From contig NC_079976.1 in assembly GCF_029852145.1 (NCBI RefSeq), forward strand, positions 11,196,104-11,260,103: a DNA stretch of 64,000 nt. The letters run 5' to 3'. How positions within the stretch are numbered: the stretch's first letter is position 1; every line of letters starts with the position of its first letter. The translations under genes and the position numbers were made by a program. Shown one piece after another: positions 57,121-64,000 of this stretch. The notes beneath the pieces were generated by a model. That model was given only the letters and a program-made list of their open reading frames with translations. It was not told the origin of the DNA and searched no databases. This DNA is from Microplitis mediator (Eukaryota; Arthropoda; Insecta; Hymenoptera; Braconidae).

Positions 57121-58643
57121 GTATACCGAGTTTTGATAGTAGCGTCAGGATCCAGGGACATGTGGGTTCCCTCTGAAGCCTGGGGTAAATTTTGGATAAG
57201 GGCAGGCTCGTTGGAGGCCCATTTGCGAAGACGGAATTTGGCCTTTTTCAATAAATCAATTAATTCGTCACGTATGAGCTCTGCTCCTGTGAGAGTTTTA
57301 GCGCCAGTAAACGAATCGTCGACGTAAAAGTCCCACAATAGAGCGACGACAGCAAGAGGGTAGGCAGGACCTTCATCGTAAGTAAGTTGATGAAGGGTGC
57401 GCACTGATAAATGAGACGCACAAGCAGTACCATAGGTGACTGTGCTCAGAACACAGGTCTTAATGGGCTCTTGGGCGGTTTCACGATAAATAATTTTTTG
57501 GTAGACTGCATCCTCGGGGTGTACGAGGATTTGCCTGTACATCTTCTCTACGTAAGCAGTGAGCACGTAGGTGTGAGATCGCCACCGAGTGAGTAATGTG
57601 AATAGATTGTCCTAAAGTTCTGGACCAACCATTAACGTGTCATTCGAGGAAATTCCCGTAAAGGTTTTCGCGGAACCGTCGAAGACCACATGGATTTTGG
57701 TAGTTATGCTGTCACCCTTTAGAACAGCATGATGAGGAAGATAGAACCCTGAATGAGCTTCAGCAGGATCATCAGACACCGACATGTGACCCAATTCTTT
57801 ATACTTCTGCAAAAACTCAAGGTAGTCATGTTTGAGTGAGTGGTCTCTCTGAAACCGCTTTTCTAGAGAGAAAAATCTTTTTAAGGCTGATGAGTGTGAA
57901 TCGCCTAGTCTGCTCTTCTTGCTGTTGAACGGCAAGCGAATTACGTACCGGCCCTCTACAGTCCGAGTGGTATGGAGTTTATAATGCTCTTCACAAGCCC
58001 TTTCTTCCGAAGATAAGATAACAACAGAAGGAATTTCTTCCACCTCCCAGAATCGGGTTAAAGATATATCACACGATGGTGAGTTTAAATTAAGATGACA
58101 CGACACATTGGAAACGCTCAAATTGCTGTTTATTTCTCCAACAACTATCCAACCAAGCAGCGTTTTGTCCAGAACAGCGTCGGGATGATTTTTGAGGGAA
58201 ATTCGTCCCACACTAAGGAGCTTATAAAAAAGCTTTACTCCAATTAGAGCATCGACCTCAAACAGCTTGTAGAACTCTGGGTCCGCGAGGGATATGTTTT
58301 TTGGTATTTCAAGCTGAGTTACATTTATAAAAATGGACGGCATTGTCTGGCTGATCTAAGGAATAATTAAGAATTCAACAGTTTTTTGAAATTTGCTATG
58401 ACGCGATTTTAACGTGGCGCGAGCAGAGTGCTTAACACTCGTAGAGGTGTTATCCACCCCAGTTACTGAGATGATTACCGGTTTTTTATCTAGATTTAAA
58501 AAATTAGCAGTTTTTTCCGTGATAAAGTGTGCCTGAGATCCTGCATCCAGAAATACTCGGCATTGCTTAATCTTTCCTTGTTTGTTTACAAGGTCCACTA
58601 TAGCAGTTGCTAGCAACGCTTCAGATAAGACCTGAGCGTGCAT
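57121..58643 (-). pseudogene. pol: BEL/Pao protease and reverse transcriptase
   Basis: The protease is recognised by CRVFLDAGSQAHFITEKTAN (family A17). After an in-frame stop near 58353 the linker (LADPEFYKLFEVDALIGVKL, then LDKTLLGWIVVGEI) and the RT follow. The RT includes YVIRLPFNSKKSRLGDS, IHVVFDGSAKTFTGISSNDT and the catalytic FYVDDSFTGAKTL. Another stop lies near 57610 and a one-base shift near 57130, before LFYTISAPASEATTK. All parts up to that shift are in one frame, so damage is limited. Confidence 0.85.
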
Positions 58644-58655
58644 GTTTATAGTGGA

Positions 58656-58945
58656 TTAAGGTATATCGAAGGCCGTAGCAGATGCATTCAATGGTGATAT
58701 TTCAGGTTTTGATTTGTCAAAATAAAGTAGAGTATGGTGTCTATAACCACACGTTTGACACTTTCCTGAAGGGCACTGTGAAGAGTGATGACCCTTACGA
58801 AGACAATTAGTGCATAAATTAGATCCCTTTGCCGCTTCATAGCGAGCAAATGGTAAGAGAGCTGTGAAGCCCTTACAAGAGTAGATATAATGATCACCAC
58901 ATTGACAATTTAGACAGCGATTCTGAGAGGTAGAGGCTGCGAATG
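58656..58945 (-). pseudogene. gag: BEL/Pao gag zinc-knuckle region
   Basis: The minus-strand frame reads CLNCQCGDHYIYSCKGF, LCTNCLRKGHHSSQC and CQTCGYRHHTLLYF, the typical three-cluster Cys/His region at the end of BEL gag. It is in frame with the protease downstream but separated by a stop (taa) at about 58660. The capsid part is absent. Confidence 0.75.
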
Positions 58946-59807
58946 ACTGCTGAGAAAAAACTCTTCTTGGTTACCTCGAGAAATATATCAACTTTAACAT
59001 GCATATCAATTTTTTTTTTTTCCGATGATCCGGTAACGAGTTATGATGTTCACCGCAAAACGACTTTTTTTCGAGGTGCCTCCGAAGATTCAACGTCACC
59101 GGCTTATTAATCAATATTTTTCGTTGAAAATTTTTTCTGATATTCTTTAAAAGTTGTACAATAATATGTGATTAAGTTTAATGAAATTGTGTTACTCATC
59201 TCGCTGGGAAAAAATCACAAAAATATGCTTTTTTTTCGCCTTAAAAACCCTACCTCCCCCTTAAATTTACTTTTTGAAAAAAAAATATAAAAAATTATTG
59301 CAACCTATCTTCATTGTTTTTTTGTAGATATTTGGAGAAAATAAAAAATTATTCGATGTTTACCATTTTTTATTTTTTATTTTTTTTTTTTTTATCTAAA
59401 ACATTGACATTTTCTGCAAATCCTCAAATTTTTTCAGATTGGTGTTTGTTCGATTTATATTTTTTTCTTCCAGTTGAAAGAAAAAAATTTTATAACCAGC
59501 TTTATTCTTCATAACACTATGCTTGAAATTAATGAGAGTGCTCAGAGAACTTTTAAATTTGGAAAAAAAAAAATAAAAACAATAAATTTAAATGGTAGTT
59601 ATCGAAATAATTTGAATTTTGTTGGAAAAATCCAGTTAAAAAACGGAAGGATCTTCTGAATAATTTTTTTGTATTTTTTTTTGAAAACTGCATTCAAAAA
59701 CGAAGAAAATGAAAAAAAATTTTTCGTTTGGTCCATTTTTAGACAGATGCTGGCAATTAAAAAAAAAATTTTTTTAACCATAAAACAATAAGTGTAGAAG
59801 GAATTTT

Positions 59808-60590
<783 letters not shown>

Positions 60591-61603
60591 AAAATGTAAT
60601 GTACTAAATGTGTCTGAAATCATACTAACTATTCCTCTTCATAGTCTCTTTCGATCATCATAGAATGTCATCTAACTTGTTCTTTAGTTTAAATCATATT
60701 ATCAGCAAAAAATTGAGAAAACCCAGTCTTTAATATGTTTCTCGGACCTTTCATATATTATTGCTCTGACCTAAGTCAAAACTCACTCAAATCTAGATTT
60801 TGATCACTGACATTGATTTCTGCCTCGATACATTTATTTCATTGAACATAATCGAGAATAAAAATTTGAAAACCGCTTCTTCATTAATAATTTTCGATTC
60901 TCAACTTCTCAAACTTTAGCAAAATACGTAACTTGGTAGAGCATGAAAAGCTCATAAAAAATAATCCCTGATAGTTGCATTTTCGAGCTCGAAGGGCTCG
61001 ATTTTTTTGAATTGCCAGCATCTGTCCAAAAATGGATCAAACGAAAACTTTTTTTTCTTATTTTCTTCGTTTTTGAATGTAGTTTTCAGACGAAAATACA
61101 AAAAAATTATTCAGAAGGTCCTTCTATTTTATAACTTGATTTTTCGAACAAAATTCAAATTATTTCGATAATTACCATTTAAATTTATTGTTTTTATTTT
61201 TTTTTTCCAAACTTATAAGTTCTCTGAGCACTCTCAAAAATTGTAAGTATGGTGTTATGAGGAATAAGGCTAGTTATAAAATTTTTTTTTTTTTTCGATT
61301 GGAAGAAAAAAATATAAATCGAAAAATCACCAATCTGAAAAAAATTTGAGAATTTGCAGAAAATGTCAATGTTTTATATAAAAAAAAAAATCAAAAATTA
61401 AAAAATGGTAAACATCGAAAAATTTTTTATTTTCTCCAAATATCTACAAAAAAACAATGAAGATAGGTTGCAATAATTTTTGGTGAAATAATTTGAAAAA
61501 ATTATAAGAAACGTTTTTGATCGGGAAGAAAAAGAGAAAACATTTTCAGCCAAATCTAAAGGGGTCGCGGTCAAAAGTGGTCGATTTGGCGTGGAATGCC
61601 CCA

Positions 61604-62069
61604 CCCGGGCAAAAAAAATTTTGTTCGTAATAAATTTAGATCTGAATTTCATTTCGAAACTCAGATCGTGACACAAATATGACTTTCATAATGAATTTGT
61701 ATCAACAACTTTAATCACGGCAAAATTTTGACTCAGTCAAATTTTTATCCAAATGATCCGAAGTTCATTCACTAAATCAATTTTACAATCGAAACTGATT
61801 TACGTAAATCAAGTACTTTGTAGGAGAAATTTATTGGTAATCTCTTAATCGATAAATTTTACAAAAGGTAAAAATTCAGTCAAGTTTCTATCGAAGTCGT
61901 CCAAAGTCTAATTCAAAGACATAATAAATTAATTTTAGAATTGATACGGATTTACTAGACAAAAAGTTGGAGTAAATTCATGATGAAAGTCATATTTGTG
62001 TCATGATCTGAGTTTCGTCATGAAATTCAGACCTAAATTCATTATGAATAATAATTTTTTTTACACGGG
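61604..62069. mobile_element. CCCGGG-terminus element with GATTTGAATTTC arms
   Basis: The ends CCCGGGCAAAAAAAATTTTG and TAATTTTTTTTACACGGG are inverses; the flanks CA and CA give a 2-bp duplication. The arms pair through tttagatctgaatttcat and gtgacacaaatatgactttc. At 466 bp it is non-coding. Confidence 0.75.
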
Positions 62070-62718
62070 CATATATATCTTGGTATATTTTATTATATAT
62101 AGATATATTGTATTGAAAGTAATTTATTTATTATTATACAGTATAATGTATATTTTTTATATAAGTTTTCAGTATGTTGCAAAATATATGGTACTATACA
62201 TATTCCTCCTACTATGGTATGTTACATAATGAAAACCATGCATGTTAGTTTGTAATTTTCATTTCTATGCTAGTGGGTAGCTTCTCAAAAAATATAGGTA
62301 CACAAAGACTATATTTTCAATATATCGAGAAAAATATAATTTCCAATATATGGGACAAATATAACTTCAATATACCGCAAACCATAGATTTGAACATATA
62401 AGTTCTTCCATGTATGATCAATTGTATACAGACAATATATCACTAATTATATGAGTCAAAATCTATATGAATTTTATTATATTTTTTCATAAATTACATT
62501 TATACCATCCATATATGACAAAAATATATTGAGCATTATATGAGATAATATACATAGAGAAATATAAAACATTATATGAAAAGAAATATATTACTAAAAA
62601 TATATAATTCAATATATGTAAAAAACATATATTCATAAATATAGATATTTTTGCCGCCATATAATCATCACATATTCACCATATATATTTTTAAGAATAT
62701 ATAGCTTTTCCATGCGGG

Positions 62719-63318
62719 TAGTGATGCTCAGACAAAAAACTCGTTGAAGTCCTAAACAAGATGCTCGAAAAACATAAGGAAAAACTTATTAGAAACAATG
62801 TGGTAATTAAAGGTCTCCCTGTATCTGATGTAAATATAGCTACGCAAGTGACGGATTTTCTTTGCAATAAACTAAACATAAACAATACAATTTTGGAAGC
62901 CAGAATGATAAGGCCGTCTCCACCTATTATCTCTGCTAAACTTTAATCTTGGGATTCAAAGATGCTGTTACTAAAATCTAAATATAAGTTTAAAGACTCT
63001 TCCGAAACAAGAAACATATACATTAATCCAGAGCTGACGAGCACTCTAATTGATAAGAAAAACAAGGAATTTGCTGCTCAGAAGAAGAAAGAAGGTAAAA
63101 AAACATCCGTCATGTTCCAGAGAGTATCTGTTGATAGTGAAATTTTTTATTGGTGCCCAAAAAATGAAAAAATGATGTTATCAGCCTCAAACAAACCAAG
63201 TTTTCCGTCTAGCACTCCTAAAACATCTAGCCTTTTAAAAGGTCCAACAGTACCCAATAGTATTTTCAATTTTATAGGAAGAGATTCAGTCGCAGTAACA
63301 AATAGTTCAAAAAACTAA
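62719..63318 (+). pseudogene. Non-LTR retrotransposon ORF1, second part
   Basis: Right of the inserted block the ORF1 frame resumes. It encodes LNKMLEKHKEKLIRNNVVIK, where RNNVVIKGLP matches the start of the RNA-binding domain of L1-like ORF1 proteins. A stop near 62945 interrupts it, and the rest (KYKFKDSSETRNIYINPELT, then EFAAQKKKEGKKTSVMFQRV) completes the domain with a Ser/Pro-rich tail. A one-base loss in an A-run near 62735 would explain why the two halves are out of frame. Confidence 0.65.
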
Positions 63319-63320
63319 GC

Positions 63321-64000
63321 GTGGAAAACTCACTAAGTATCTGCTTTCATAACGTAAATGGATTTAAGAATTTTAAAGATTATTTTTGTGCAATTAAAGC
63401 GGATATCTTTTGCGTTTCAGAAACCTGGATTGTTTCACCTCTAAAGTTTGTCCCGAATTTCTTAGCAGGCTCAGCGTCATACTGGTCGCAAGCAACTAAA
63501 ACCAGTATCACCCGTAGGGGGAGTGGTGGACTCGCTGTTATCTCGAAAGAGAAAAAAGTATCCTGCATTGTTAATCGTGCCGACTGGATTTTCGTCAGAC
63601 TTCAGCTAAAAAATAATCTTGACCTAATTGTAGGCACACTATACTTTAAACCTGACTGTAATATTGGAGATAAACTAGCAGAACTCAAACGAGAAATAGA
63701 AGAGATCCAGCTTCAACTAGAAAACGTCCCTATCATCATCGGCGGTGATTCAAATGCGTGCATAGGATTTAACGACCGAGGAGACCCAGACCTCCTAGTG
63801 GGTACCTATCTACACTCAGAAAGAGAAACATCAGACAAACTCACAAACATCAACTGGAGATTGCTCGCTGCTTGCATGAATGAATTAAATTTCATTCTAC
63901 AACGAAAAAAACAAATTTCGTCCTGATAACAAAAGACGGGATAACGAAAGATTTTGTTATAATGACAAAAATGATTAGCTTACGGTAACAAATCAATTTG
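63321..64000 (+). pseudogene. Non-LTR retrotransposon ORF2, endonuclease domain (partial)
   Basis: The frame starts two bases after the ORF1 stop. It reads as an apurinic-type endonuclease: SICFHNVNGFKNF (active-site Asn), DIFCVSETWIV (Glu), GGLAVISKEKK, LIVGTLYFKPD and VPIIIGGDSNA (Asp/Asn pair). The frame breaks at 63926 and the window ends before RT. The sequence is clearly a non-LTR element; assignment to a clade (CR1, Jockey, I or L1-like) needs the RT. Confidence 0.8.

Larger units (their letters stand above)
54736..58960 (-). mobile_element. BEL/Pao retrotransposon, gag end to pol end
   Basis: On the minus strand the order is zinc knuckles, protease, RT, RNase H, integrase, DUF5641-type tail and polypurine tract. 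Gag upstream of the knuckles is missing (cut at about 58960). Pol has only a few stops and two frameshifts, so the copy is younger than the gypsy remnant or the other BEL copy. It is a different BEL family from 9893-12990, judging from the protease segments. Confidence 0.85.

Overview
The window looks like repeat-dense nuclear DNA of an arthropod, probably an insect. It is very AT-rich, carries BEL/Pao and Ty3/gypsy retrotransposon remains, a non-LTR retrotransposon, long (TA)n and (GT)n tracts and many small inverted-repeat elements. It has no operons, ribosome-binding sites or dense coding that would suggest a prokaryote. A parasitoid wasp is a plausible host, but this is a guess from general style. 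I found no host gene I can defend; every recognisable protein fragment belongs to a mobile element and most are broken.

Layout. 1-2090: end of a solo-LTR-like element and pieces of two inverted-repeat elements. 3274-4213: element packed with GATC words. 6160-9890: a palindromic element abutting a decayed Ty3/gypsy element (gag end, protease, RNase H, integrase; RT core deleted). 9893-13043: gag-protease half of a BEL/Pao element (minus strand) and its leader/LTR, split by a TA-flanked giant palindrome (13044-16696) that is itself split by a 1.86-kb solo LTR. 17304-19339: second solo LTR, in an ATATATGATC-word element. 21222-22359 and 25344-26877: two related elements built from TTGGGCCAAG words, each with a tRNA-like core. 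23968-28708, 33632-37717 and 38279-40707: nested stacks of inverted-repeat elements, again with tRNA-like cores. 46486-49996: more nested palindromes. 50608-63926: a non-LTR retrotransposon whose ORF1 is cut in two by an 11.5-kb block (51193-62718) bounded by CCCGCATG inverted termini and a TA duplication. That block contains a solo LTR, a nearly complete BEL/Pao pol and further palindromes.

The most interesting signal is a set of non-autonomous inverted-repeat elements that share an architecture rather than a sequence. Their termini begin CCC or CAC. They are flanked by 2-bp duplications whose sequence varies (AC, AT, AA, AG, TT, CA, TA), and three insertions can be checked against related copies in this same window that lack them. 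Their arms are filled with one short, usually self-complementary word that differs from family to family (AGATCT, TTGGGCCAAG, ACGTCA, GAGTGAATTCACTC, GAGTAAAAATTACTC and others). Several carry a degenerate tRNA-like sequence with A-box and B-box in the middle. A second unusual signal is that both solo-LTR families contain runs of tiny hairpins whose stems change in both halves while the loop stays nearly constant.

All comparisons were made by eye; no database search or alignment was run.
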